Source of the DNA: Cladosporium sp. IMV 00045
Lineage: Eukaryota > Ascomycota > Dothideomycetes > Cladosporiales > Cladosporiaceae
Assembly (NCBI GenBank): GCA_001931905.2
Contig: MSJI02000588.1
Location: forward strand, 1 to 39,454
Direction of reading: 5' to 3'
DNA: 39,454 nt
The translations under genes were made by a program, and so were the position numbers. The notes below the pieces were generated by a model. The model had not been told where the DNA came from. It saw only the letters and a program-made list of their open reading frames with translations, and did no database searches. This document shows, one piece after another, positions 20,394 through 32,361 of the stretch; the first letter of the stretch is position 1, and the number at the start of each line of letters is the position of its first letter.

Positions 20394-20766
20394 TGTTGGC
20401 GGTAAACTTACGCGGAAAGGTCTAGACACGTCCGTACAGCTTTGCTGGCTTGCCGAAGCTTTGGCTGCGACAAGAGACGGAAAGAAAGCCAATGTCAAAA
20501 TCTCGACGGAGGGGCAGATCTGAGAAGAAAATCTCGTGGCATGTGCTTTTTTTCTTCATTCGTCACAAAGTATCTAGGCCTACATGCCCTTTTCCCTTCA
20601 TCCCAGTCGTATTCCACAATGCAAGCCATAATCTCGTAACAAAGGTCATCACCAATCCACCATTTGATCAAAATCGATGAAAGAAGGAGCAAGTAGGCTC
20701 CATGGAAACGAGCGCTGTCACGCGCCCCAGGCGCAAATGCCGCTTCGCTGCAAATGCATCCAGAAT

Positions 20767-20795
20767 GAAAAGAAAGAAAGAAAGAAAAAAGAAAG
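20767..20795 (+). repeat. GAAA-type purine microsatellite
   Basis: About seven imperfect GAAA units lying roughly 50 bp past the stop codon of the minus-strand Spherulin-4 gene. On that gene's strand it is a CTTT tract in the 3' UTR. Confidence 0.8.
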
Positions 20796-20847
20796 TAAGA
20801 ATCGAAATGTTCAAAAGTCGTAGACTTCGTCGTGCACCGCACGCGAA

Positions 20848-21651
20848 TCAGTCATTCTTGACAGCGGCCGCGAACTTGCCCCAGACCTTGGAGAACTCCT
20901 GGTACCCCTCCTGGCCCCAGAGGAAACCGCTCTTGAAGCCGCGGTTGATGAGAGTCTGGGCCTGCTTCAAGGGGCCGCCGTCCTCGGAGTCTCCCTCGTA
21001 GCGCATGATCATCACGCTGGACCTGGAATGGAGGTCCCAGGGGATGGCCTCGCGGCTCTCGTCGACCCACCAGTTGTAGCCCGTCTCGAAGGCGGTGACG
21101 GTGTCGGCGTAGTCGTAGAACTCGGCCGGGATGGTCGTGCCCGGGTTCGTCCAGATTTTGACGCCGTTGGTGAAGGCGCCGTGGATGGCGTCGTGCACGT
21201 CTTTCATGTAGGTGAGTTTGTCGAGAGAGTCCGGCGCTTCGTCGACGAAGATTCCGTCCAGGTGGATGTCTTCGCCCGAGTGCGAGTTCCACTGCGCGTA
21301 GTTGTCCGCGTCTGCTTGGATGTCGGAGATGGAGCGATCGGTGAAGCCGGTGCGCATGTAGCCGTAGACGTGGGCGTTGCCGTACGAGTTCAGCTTGGCT
21401 ACGCCGCCGGTGTAGTCTGAGTTGGGTGGGTACTCGCCAGGGCCGGAGTCGGGGTTGATGATGATGTTGAATTGAGTCTTGGGGTTGTCGGAGAGAGCCT
21501 GGTAGATCTCGTCCCAGGCTCCATCAATAGGCCAGGAGTACAGAGGCAAGTCGACGGCCAGGTCGGGGTTGGGAGCAATGCGCTTGTGGAGAGGGGCGGC
21601 ATTGGCCAGGAAAGCGGTGGCAGCCGCGAAAATAAGGCTGTTGAAGTACAT
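20848..21651 (-). CDS. Secreted Spherulin-4 family protein (GH135-like)
   Basis: A 267-residue protein with a signal peptide (residues 1-19, MYFNSLIFAAATAFLANAA) followed by a KR site at 23-24 that could be cleaved by a Kex2-type protease. The Spherulin-4 barrel starts with 'VDLPLYSWPIDGAWD' and has 'NIIINPDSGPGEYP'. The putative catalytic acids are D137-E138 (in GIFVDEAPD) and E189 (in VTAFETGYN), at the positions equivalent to the Asp-Glu and later Glu of the Aspergillus Sph3 hydrolase. The frame is open 61 codons upstream, but this Met is chosen because it starts the signal peptide. There is no intron, unlike the two tandem relatives at 33.5-35.9 kb. It lies downstream of the giant glycosyltransferase gene on the same strand. 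Hydrolysis of a GalN/GalNAc polymer is likely but untested. Confidence 0.85.
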   Translation of the reverse strand: MYFNSLIFAAATAFLANAAPLHKRIAPNPDLAVDLPLYSWPIDGAWDEIYQALSDNPKTQFNIIINPDSGPGEYPPNSDYTGGVAKLNSYGNAHVYGYMRTGFTDRSISDIQADADNYAQWNSHSGEDIHLDGIFVDEAPDSLDKLTYMKDVHDAIHGAFTNGVKIWTNPGTTIPAEFYDYADTVTAFETGYNWWVDESREAIPWDLHSRSSVMIMRYEGDSEDGGPLKQAQTLINRGFKSGFLWGQEGYQEFSKVWGKFAAAVKND

Positions 21652-23820
21652 GATGATCGTTACGAAGAGTGTATTGTTCTTGGTACTGTGTCCGGGAAGG
21701 TAGTCGTTGGCTGGATAAAAGAAAGGATGGATGCCGTCAAGGCAAGTGTTTGGAAGGAATGACTGAGTGCAGCTTATCAAAAGCGCAGGTTGAATAGCGA
21801 CAGTATCGACGAGGTGAGAGGACACGAGAGACAAAGCCTACCTTTCTTCAGAGCAGCGAGACACCCAGCCTTTTGTATACAGAGGGCACATCAGATGCGA
21901 CGTGAGGCCAGCCCCGGCCAAGAACACGCACCTGGCCAGACTCCAGAGTATAACCGCGGAGAGGTACATACTGCGTGAAACATACTTTGCGGTGCAAGCC
22001 CAAACGTCAAAGGAGATGACACTCGCAGAGATTTTGCAGTGCGCAGGATGTTGTGGCCAGTCGCGTGGCGGTTAGGCGCTGGGGAGGAGAGGTGAAGTGT
22101 GATCGCTATGCCCGGCATAACGGCGCCAGAAGTGCGGGAGGCTGCGAATGTGAAACAACCAAACTCACCTGCAATCTCAGCCCTGCGACCTGATTGACGA
22201 CTTCGAGACCGGGCGGAGTCTTCCGTCGCGAACCTAGAAGGATCTTGGTGAAAGTACGCGATACTTCACTTACTGCTATTTGGCCAGTTTTCTTGATGAT
22301 TTTCCTAGAATGACCGATCGCACGCCGAGTGCTCGGATGGTCAAGTTGCGATACCTGTCGCAAGCAACATCTCAATATGACCCACCTCCTGAGCAACTCA
22401 CTGTTTGCTGCAGACCTGGATCTATGAATCCAACACCACAGCGACCTCGATTCGTCACGGAATCGGTTACTGTTTGCCCCCGGCTCGCCTCATCTCCCTC
22501 GAAGTGGTCCTCTGTTGCCGCCCATAACATCCAATATGGACTCTGGGCAAGCCACACAGTTCAACAGAGCAACAAAGCCAAGACACCCAAGAGCGGCATC
22601 TTCTACGCCCGCAATTTGCTAAAGCGCCCTTGGTGATCTTCGATGACTTGGCGGAGATTCTCGCTCTCTCTCCTGCAGATTGCAGAGGATGCTAAGATTT
22701 CTTCTGGGGAATGAGAAAGTTCTGGGAGATTGCTTGCTGCCAGCTCTCAGGGTTGGCGCTTGTGGAGTTCGCGGTAGTGGAAGAGCTGCGGCAGGGCTGG
22801 AAGGTGTGTGTTTGATCAGCCCGAGCCGGCACCGAGGGTACTTTGTACTTCACTTGAATTCTCAACACACATCACGTCAGGGGGATGGATGATCGATCGC
22901 TCAGAACTGAAAATGCGTTACTACCAGGAGTTTCGACCGAGATGGGCTAATGCTCGAGTCGGTGGTGAGGTGGACGACCAAGATCTTACGATTGCCGGAC
23001 GCGCTCAGTAACCAATACACGCTTCCCCAGAAACCTAGGAGGCGGAGGCGGAAGTATGCATGGCCTAGCCTCCAGGCATGCAAGTCCAGCGGACTCCTGA
23101 CGCCCTAGATCTCTTGAACCCCTCTCGGATCGCTCGAGGATGGCCATTGAGTTCACAGACGCTGATGAGCTGCATCAATCGGCAGTCTGCTCCAGTTCAC
23201 GTTGAAGCCCAGAAATATTATTGGGACGTTCTATCGGGGAAGCGCTCGACCAAGACGCAAAGAAGTCGACCAAAACCGTGAAAGACGGTACCGTAGAGCG
23301 GCAGAGATATTGAGCCAAGCCAAGAGCGCGTCGGCGCAATGTATGACAGTCCAGGCTGCAAGACTTCATTGATGCAAGAATTGGTTGCTGTTGTTACACT
23401 GCTTGGTGTTGATTCCTCCGACAACTGATCTGTGCCACAGCATACATGCACTGCAAACAGCTCCACGAGCGCAGCAAGTGAGCAAGACATCGTCAATTTC
23501 CTTGAATGATTGCGAGCTGCTCTATAGGTTCCACTTCACTTCAGTAATTGGGAAATGAGATTTTGTAGAATGGTTGGTAGTTAAAGATGTCTGAAGTTTG
23601 CTAGGTACTGTTTTTTGACATTTGTCTTCAGGTCGATGGATACTGTACACTCTATGCGCCTTTGAACATGTAATTCCCAGAACTCATTATAACGATCACC
23701 CCCAGAACACCGACTAGTACAACAAAGAAACATTAGATTTTGCTTGTTCGTGATCGTTTTCGCCAGATTAAAGGCAAAACGCAAAAGGAAAGAAAAGGGA
23801 AAGAAAGACTAGGAAGATGC
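21652..23820. promoter_or_regulatory. Intergenic region between Spherulin-4 and glycosyltransferase genes
   Basis: 2.17 kb without a supportable gene. It should contain the glycosyltransferase 3' UTR and the promoter of the secreted Spherulin-4 gene. ORFs of 60-118 codons on either strand have no motif and overlap each other. No relic of ega3 or agd3 was recognised here by eye. Confidence 0.4.
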
Positions 23821-26800
23821 TCAGACCATGTCGAGCGCCTCCACACGCGAGCTCTTGGGGGCAACCTTGGGCTCGATCTTGAAAGAATAGGCGGAAGGCG
23901 CCCTTGTGGACGTCGGCCTGGACATGGTCATAGAGCGACCAGAGCGAGCGAGCAGACTTGGGCTGTCGCTTTCTCTCTTGTTGCCCCATTTGGAGAAGAT
24001 GGGAACGGCGCGACGAGAGCGCGTGAGGTAGCTGGGACTCTGCAGCTTGCCGATCCAAAGGAGTTGTTCGTGCTCGCGCAGGTAGCGTTCGGACGAAAAG
24101 GAATTGATGACATTGTTGCGTCCCATCATTCCGAGCTTGCGACGGGACTCGGCCTTGTCGTACATGCGTTGTTGGATCTTGGCCACTTCGTCCTTGCCGG
24201 GGCGCAGGGAGAGCTTGGGCCTATTTTCTGGCTCGTCGGTGTACTCGGCCCATTCGTCGAGCATACCCAGGACGTTGACCTGGGCCTTTGCGAGAGAGTA
24301 GGAGTCGTTGGGAGCGACGACAGCGGAGAACTTCTTCCAGGTGACAGGATCAGTTACAACACGGAAGGAAGCACCGACGTCTGTACACACGACAGGAACA
24401 CCGAAGAGAGCGGCTTCACCCATGGCCAGTGGGAGACCTTCGGAGATGGAGGAGTTGAGGAAAATCCATGCCTCCTCCAGGACCTTGGATGGGTTGCCAA
24501 GACCCTTGAGGGCAACGTGGTCACGAAGACCCTTGGACGCAAGGATCTCTTTGCACTCGACGGAGTATGCAGGCGCCTTCTCCATGTCACCGTAGATATC
24601 GAGCTGATAGTCCTTGAAGCCCCAGTCATTGACGATGATGTCAGCGGCCAGAATGGCGTTCTTGATGTCCTTGACGAAACGGACGTGGGACAGCATAGTG
24701 ACGGTAGGGCGCTTCGACTTGATGGTCTCGATGGGCTTGTACCTCTCCATGTTGGTGATTCCGTTGACCACGGGGTCAATCTTGCGAGCGTAAGTATTGC
24801 GGTGCATCAGGGAGCCTTCTTGGGTACCAATTTCGACTTCCCATCCAGGGTTAAAGAAGTCGGCACAAGGGAGAACGACATCGGCGTAGTGAAGAATCAG
24901 CGTCGAAGTCATGCGGGACAAGGAGATGAGTGAGGTGCAGACGAAAGGTGCGTCAAAGGACATGGCCGAGGACAGGAACACAGTCACCTCTCTCCAGCTG
25001 ATGCAGTGATCCCAGACGTGGAAGGTGCAGTTGCGCTTCATCTTGCAGAGCACACCAAATGAGGCACCAGCAAAGTGGTGAGATGCCTGGAAGACGTCGG
25101 GAAGCCTCTCTGGAACGGGAAGTGCAAAAATGAAGAGGTAGCGGTGCCACATGTCGAGAGCGTTGTCGAGGTGAAGGAGAGTTGGGCGCTCGGCGTCCAG
25201 CCACTGGGAAATGGGACGAGTGTTCTCCATATCTTCTGTAAGCCAAAGCTCTTGCCATTTCTCCTTGACGATGGGACTCATCCAAACGTCGGTCCAGTGA
25301 CGGTTCTCAAAATACGAATTGAGATCCAAAAGCGCGCGAGTAGCCTCTTCGATGTGGGCGTGGGTAAACTTGATTGCGCGAGAGCACTTGACCAAACTTG
25401 TCAGGATTGGGAAGAAGTTCTTCCTGATATCTTCATCTCTCGTCGCGTGAGAGCGACGTTGCACGGCCGCGTCAAGAGAGTCCTGGAACACACCGTGAAT
25501 TGGCGTCAAGTAGTCAAGACCCCACAGAGGGAGAATAGAGAGCGACTGGACGTTTCTCTCGATCTGGAACTTGGGAACACTGTAGTCGTTGGCAGATTCG
25601 GCGACAACGTGCCATCTGATGGTCTTGAGGTCGTTGACCATGTCTCTGCGACAGGCGGAGACACCACCGCCTTCAATAGGCCAAGTGCCAGTGTCCATGG
25701 CGATGACGTGAAGAATGTCGTCGCTGTCGTGCATCTGGTTTGCTTGGGTTCTGGTGTTGATCCTTGAGTCACCGCCTTGGCCAAAAGTGCTGAGATCGCT
25801 GTATTTGTAGGCAATGGCGGACCAGGAACTGATCTCCGGGTCCATGTCAGTTCTAGCCATGATGGCGTCGGCTTGAGAATCGAGGTACTCAGAGGCTGCT
25901 CTAAGCTGGCCAAGATCGCGGCCAGCCCAGTAGGGTCGAAGGACAGCGTCAGCTCGGAGAGACATCTCATCGAGATATCTCACGGTCGCCGCATCAACAT
26001 CTTTACCGCCTTTCCATGTCTGCCACAAGTGTGTTCTCGCAAGGGCAGTGGAAACGGGGTGGACCTTAGTGCTCATGCCCAAGGTGCGAGAAACGATGTT
26101 CGACTTGGGTGAGCTGAAAGAGAAGAGTGGGTTGTCGGCAATGAAGCTGCAGTTTGTCGGCTTCTTCAGAACCCCGAACCAGTCGTAGGTGATCATATCG
26201 GGCGTCTCACTCTCTTGAACGATCTTGCTCTGTCCAGGTTGTGATCTGGTTAGAGTAGTCTCGATGATGGGATGACTCCTGTGTTCATAATCCCATTTGC
26301 TGAAATATGACATTTCGCCCTGGGTGAAAGTGGCCTCCATGACTTTGGGATTCGGAATCCACTTGTCGAGTTTCTCCGAACGCTTTGGCGGCGGCACGCA
26401 CCATGAAACGGACATGGTAATGTGGGCGAGCTTATACTCTGCGCGCAAGAGCTCATCATCGAACCGAGCATTCTTGCGGTATTGATAAGTGAAGTCGACT
26501 CGGTTGCCATCCTTCATGTATGATCCGTTTGTAACATAACCTCTGTCGTCGTAATAGATAGAGTGCCCTGCGCGGTCACCTTCAATGCAGTTGCGAGACA
26601 CGGGGAGGCTTGTTCCGTTGCTAGAGCCATCCTGATACTCATAGGTGTACACGTTGGAGACAGCCTGCTTGGTGTATTCCTCACGGCGGCGGAGAAGCAT
26701 CTTGTTCGAGTATGTGTTGATGGCGATCAACTGACCGAGGTCTTCTGGCTGAGTCGCATGGCGACCAGAGTAGTGGTAGAACTCCACGGTGTTGTCAGGC

Positions 26801-29800
26801 TTCTGCTTGAAGAAACCGGTCGAAGGGCCTCTAAGATCCTCGATGGTGACCTTCTTGCGCTGGATGGCAGTTCTTACACCCTTCATGTTTGAACGAAGTG
26901 TCTGAATCTTCTCGCGCTTGTAGAACATGAATGGAGGCAAGAGAAGAGTTTGCAGCGCTTTGCAATACATCCAGATGCCATTGAGAACAAGCCTTGCGGG
27001 CCAACGAAGGACGACAGTCTTGTCCTTGATGACATAGTCCAGCTCTCTCTGGAACTCGGGGTCTGCTACGATGGACACGACGAAGAATTTGATCGTGACT
27101 CGAATGGCATGTACCACGGTGATGATGGGCCAAACGAGCTTCTCGCGCAAGCTCGAGTCAGCCGTCGGTCCTGCTTCGTTCACAACAGCGCCGATGAATT
27201 TCTGGTACTCGGCATCTGTTGGCTCAGAGCGGTCTTGATAGTGGTAGTCGGCGTCAACAGCTTTGGCGTAGTCTGTAATGTCTGCTGCTAGGGAAGCACC
27301 AAGGTTGCAACGCGCAAAATGTGTCTCCAGGTCAGCTCCAGCGTTCTTGCAGAACCTTGAACGCATCCAATCGCTTTGGCCGTCTGTGATGTCACATTGA
27401 TCACCAAGGCATCTCTTTAGAAGGGTAGACCTGATGTTCTCTGGAAGGAGGTCCCATTCAGTGTCGCAGTCGAGGCCAAGGATGAGGTAGCGCAAGACTT
27501 CCTGCTCGCCAGTCTTCATGATTCTTGAACGCTCGGCCGTGGACCACTCGAGTTGGCGCTTGATGCCTTCAGGTAGAGATAGCTGTGCATCTCCGAATCC
27601 GCTGCCAACATGCTCCACAGCGAGTAGCTCAGCCAGATTAGAGTGATCGCGAGAGAAAGCGAAGCGTGCCTCTGCCGCAGCCTGAACCATGGCTTCGGCA
27701 ATGACCTTGCAGTTACGGCGGATATCTGCGACCCACTCACCGCCAGTGAGATCGAGACCAACCAGTACCATGATGTGAAGCTGGCCGTCAGAAACGCGTG
27801 AGACAGCACGAAGCTTCTGTTCCTGTTGCAGGAAGTGACGTGCCGGGACAAGATCGATTGTGATGTTTCCGCTCTGCCATAATGAAGTTGCTTCAGCAAC
27901 CAGCGAGACAGCAGATGGGAAAGCATTGTGGACCATCTCTGGTTGCTGTGCCGTACTTTGAGCCCTCAAAATTTGCATGACTTCAACACCAGGATGAGTG
28001 TTGGGGTCGATCTTGAACCTGTATTCTGCCTCAAGTGCGCAGAGCGCCTCGTAAGTCTCGCGAAGAGTCCTTTGGGAGAATCCAGTGTCTGGACCCAGAG
28101 CACTGTAGTAGAATCTCCCAACAGAGGATTTCGTGACAGCCTTGGGCTTCTTGAAAGATGGCCAGCCGACTTTAGCAGTCCTGATCGAGAGAATCGCAGA
28201 CATCCAAGTGGCACATGCGAGAGCAATCACGCTGCTGTACATGAATTTTGGCAAGAAGCGCTGCATGAGGGTGCCAATCAGAATACCTGATATTGCCGAA
28301 ATCATCAGATCGCCCATTGCAAGCGACCCGGTGTAGATTCTGTTGTATTGGTAGCAAAGCAGGCCAGTATAAGCGCCAACGTAAGCCATGAACATGATGG
28401 TCGCGGGGCGGGAGTCCTCAAAGGTCCACATCAAAGCTGCAGCGATGGCGAGTCCCCAGACGTGAGAGAAGAAAAACTTCGCCCAGTTGGTCCAGTAGAG
28501 CTTGCGTCTTGCCCTTGCGTCGTTGATGGCAACTTGCTTGAGATATGCGAGAGACGAAATAGGCTGGTCTGTCTTCTTGTTCGCTTTGGCCCAGAGTGGA
28601 GTGGCGACAGCGTCGAGGCAAACAGCAGCAACCAGATAGTAGGACAGACCAAAACCAACGGCCAGGCGGAAGATCTCGCTGTCAGCAGCGGACAGACCAA
28701 CAAGGGAGCCGCCGGAGAGCAAAGCTACCCACTTGTCCATAAGAGCAATAACGAAGTACAGAACGCCACACCAAACTTCAGGGCCACCGGCACGCCAATG
28801 GACGAAGGCATTGTGTAGCTTGAGACCCTTCTGCATCTCCTTCAGCGTGTCAATTGCAGTCTTGCACTGAAGATTCCAAGTAGGACTGTATGGATAGGGC
28901 ATCTTGGTCCGAGAATATTTGCAGTACCAGTCCATCAGGAAACAAGTGGCTTCGTAGCTCTCAGCGAGATCCTTGATCATCTTGTCAGAGGTAGGTTTTT
29001 GCCAGGGTTTGCGGTGTAGTTCCTTTTGGACCTCTGCGAAGACCTTAGATCTAGGAAGAGGTGTGGGACCAAGATCTGTCACGCCTTTTGGCAGCTCTTC
29101 GGTGGGAGTAATCTCTGTGTACCAGTTCACAATGTCGGTGTCAGAGTAGACAACAACACCAAGGTACCATGAGCCCCAGCGGTAGAAAACTCCGCGAGAT
29201 CCGAGAACCAAATTGACCAGGAAGGTGCTGAGGACAACGGGGTACACGATATGGTCATGCCCGGCCCAGAGGGTGACAATTGGTGAAATTGCCAGGATTG
29301 GCATGCATTTCACGGTAGTCATCCGACCTGATTGGAACATGAAGCCCGGGAACTGGTAGATGGCTAGCGTAGCCAGCATTGTCAAGTAAGTGGACATGGC
29401 GAAGAAGTAGAAGAAGAAGATGAATCCTCCGTAGAAGGTCTTGATGATGCCGATGACGATCATGCCGCCAATGCCAACAACGAGACAGACTGCTGTTCCG
29501 GCGATGAATCGCGTGATGACGAACATGTTCATCACGGGGAATGCCATCGAGTGTAGATAATAGCTTCCGCCGTTGCCAATCCAGGTACCAATTGCACCGG
29601 TGAGAAGAAGCCCGAACATCAGACCAGCTGTTGCCATAGTCTTTTCGATCTCACTCATGTAAGTAGACAAGTACAAGCCGCGTCCGATGGTCGTCAACAG
29701 CAGAATATCGATGAGAGCAGGCACGGCAAAGATACCGAGGAATGTCACTTGATAGTACCAGGGCAGTGGCGCCTGCCCATATGCAGGATCCTCGTCGACC

Positions 29801-32361
29801 AACGTGGATGCGTAGGCTGTCGGAACTTCGGTTGCCTTGTCGTCACGTTTTGGGGGCTGGTGCTGCATGTAGTACGATTGTTGCTTGTCGGCCAGCATTC
29901 TTCCAATCACATTGGACGTCATGTCAAAGTACGTCTCGCACTGTGAGCCAAGTGCGAACATCTCGGCAAAGCATGCGGCCTGGTCAGGGTGCGCGTTTGG
30001 AAGAGGGTTACGATCGAGGATCTCAAGGTAGACCTCCTCAATCGCTAGCTTTCTGAACGCGCAGAAGATGGATAGTGCGAGAATGTCAGCTGCTGCATCG
30101 ATTTTGCCCGGCTGAATCATGCGTTCCAGCACTGTCTCCATTTGAGATATATGCTCAGCCTCGCCTCTGATGAGGACACCTGCCAGTTTCGCCTGTACTT
30201 CACGGAAAACGGAGACGGCGGCACGCTGGTCAGGGTGCTGACACCCGCGCTCGCGGTGCCAGGCGAGACGGGCACCAATGAGATCCTCTACGGAGATCTG
30301 ATCACGTAGATAAAGATTGGTGTTCTGTTCCCTGAGCTGCTGGATTGTTGGAATATCAATCAGACGGTTCTCGACAAGAGCCAGGACGTTAGCGCGCATG
30401 TTTCCAATGGCCTCGTCTTTGGCGAAGGTGAGGCGCTGAGCGAGTAGGATGAGCTCAGTAGACGAGAGGCCCTCAACGTCTTTGACGATGCGATCAGGCA
30501 GTTGCCATTTCTCATGCAAAGACTCGGTCTGCTCAGCGAGGCTGAACTCTGCCATGAAGCATTGAGATCTGGTGTATTGCCTACTCGATAGGAAAGTGTG
30601 CAAAAGCGTTCCAGCGCGGTCTGTGCTCTTCAGAGATATATATATTTCCGTGCTACCAGTCGCTGGGTCTACATCGTGCAGACCCCAGTACTGGTGGTGG
30701 GTACCATGGTGAAAACCGGAGTGCATTCCAGTGTAGACCTTCAGCATATCGTCATCGGTACCTGTGGCGGAACAAAGTTGGTCGACCAATTCTCTGACAG
30801 CCTGGGAGTCATATGGCGAGTACTCCCATGACTGGCGGTCTTTGTCGTACAGGACTTTGATCTTTTCGGCAAACTCCTTGAGCTTATCAGGTTGAATTCG
30901 ATCAAGGAGGTTCAAATCTTTCAAACGCCTTTGACCTTCGGTCAGCTCTGCGAAGTCTTCGGCTGAAGCATCAAGCCCAAGCTGGAAGCAGCCTAGACCA
31001 GTGTAATCCTCTCCGCGATAGGAATAGGAGAATGGTGCTTTTTGAGACTGTGCTGGAAAGCGACCGTCAAAATCGCCGTTCAAGATGACTTGGCTACCAT
31101 CGCGGAACGGGTCGCTCGATGGCATCACGGCCAATTGAGACGACAAGTTAGGGACAAGACCTTCGAGAGACCTCAGAGCACTCTCATGACCAGCCGACTC
31201 TGGTGCAATGGTGAAGTTCTTTCGCCATGTATCGTGGACAGCCATGATCTCATTGCTCTTCAGCCACATCATAGCACCCAGAGGCTCACCCTTGATGGTC
31301 TTTGCTGCCGCGACATCAGCGTCTTTGAGAGCGATTTCGGGTCCGATCCATGAGACAGTCGTGTTGAATCGGCACCAGTTGAAACTACGTTGGATGACCG
31401 AGTGGGTCAATTCAACTTGGTCGTCGATTGTCTCCCACATCATCAAAGTTTTGCCGCCGAGCGACATGTGCTTAGCCAAAGCACGCTGTGTGCGGCGCAT
31501 GTCAGCCATTTGGAAATAGTTCCGACGGTCACCATTGTACAAGATGGTGCCATTGCGGCACACGATACCTCGAACGAGCGAGATATCAATTTCCTTGCAC
31601 TCCTGCTCAGTGAGGAAGGTTGGGGGTGCAGCCTCGAGCCAGACATCGAATTCGAGTGACTTCAGATATTTGATCAGCTCGTTCAGAACCACGGGCGTGA
31701 TCTCTGACTGCCAATTTGCGAGCAAAATACCAGTGAAGGGAGACTGCGTGTCTTGCGGGCGTCGCCACTTCGTGGCAATAGTCGAGTCGAGGATGCTCAG
31801 GACGCGTGAGTCGTCGTGGTTCCCAGAGCTGCGATCGAAGGCAACAACGGCATTAACATCAAGTCGGCCTACGCGATGAGAGGCAGTACAGTTCTCGGTG
31901 GAAATGCCCTCGAGGACTCCGGGGCGCAAAGGATCCAGAACGACAAGATCCCATGTTGTGAGAAGACGAGCCTGGTTCGGCGTAGGCGGAGATGAAAAGT
32001 TGCCCAAGAAGACGCCGAATGAAATTGGGGCTTTTGAAGTGTCGTGTGGAGGACCAAAAGGCTGTGTGTTTGCTTTGAGCTCCTCAAAGTATTGTGCGGT
32101 AGCTTTGGGAAGCTGCTTGGATCGATCGTTGCGGCTGCGGCGGTATTGCCTGACTTTAAGATACAAGACGACAATTCCATACAGAAGGCCAGAGACAACG
32201 CCAAACAGAGCAAGACCGGCGAGAGCCTGTTGAACAATTCCTCATTAGCGATTCATTGATGGTGGAGTCATGGGATGAGGTGCACATACAAAGTCCCACC
32301 AGTCATCGATCATTACATGCCAGCCATTTGCCGACAGGCCAAGGTACTCTGGCTTCGCCAT
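23821..32361 (-). CDS. gt4C: Giant membrane glycosyltransferase, PelF-like GT4 (Gt4C/Gtb3 type)
   Basis: A 2825-residue multi-pass protein in two exons. Exon 1 (32361-32290) encodes 24 residues starting MAKPEYLGLS; the intron is GTATGT..CAG (32289-32227, 63 nt, phase 0). Exon 2 begins with a transmembrane helix (about 25-46). Residues 92-320 look like a (beta/alpha) barrel ('GVFLGNF', 'TWDLVVLDPLRPGV') that may be hydrolase-related. Transmembrane blocks lie at about 847-1050 and 1170-1370, with shorter hydrophobic segments near 1720 and 1770. The C-terminal part from about 2190 is GT4, PelF-like: 'GTWPIEGGGVSACRRDM' and an E-x7-E nucleotide-sugar motif at E2620 and E2628 (EGLPLAMGE). This layout matches A. 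fumigatus Gt4C (Gtb3), proposed to polymerise and export galactosaminogalactan at the plasma membrane. The neighbouring sph3-like and epimerase genes support that role. Confidence 0.88.

Larger units (their letters stand above)
19830..20847. other. Convergent intergenic region
   Basis: The helicase (plus) and the secreted Spherulin-4 gene (minus) converge here. The region includes a short telomere-like GGGTTAGGGTTGG at 20381-20393 and a purine microsatellite at 20767-20795. No gene is supported. Confidence 0.45.

Noticed and set aside
23740..24933. 397-codon plus-strand ORF opposite the gt4C 3' end
   Set aside because: Lies over the well-supported GT4 domain on the other strand; its Val/Gly/Asp-rich content mirrors that coding sequence.
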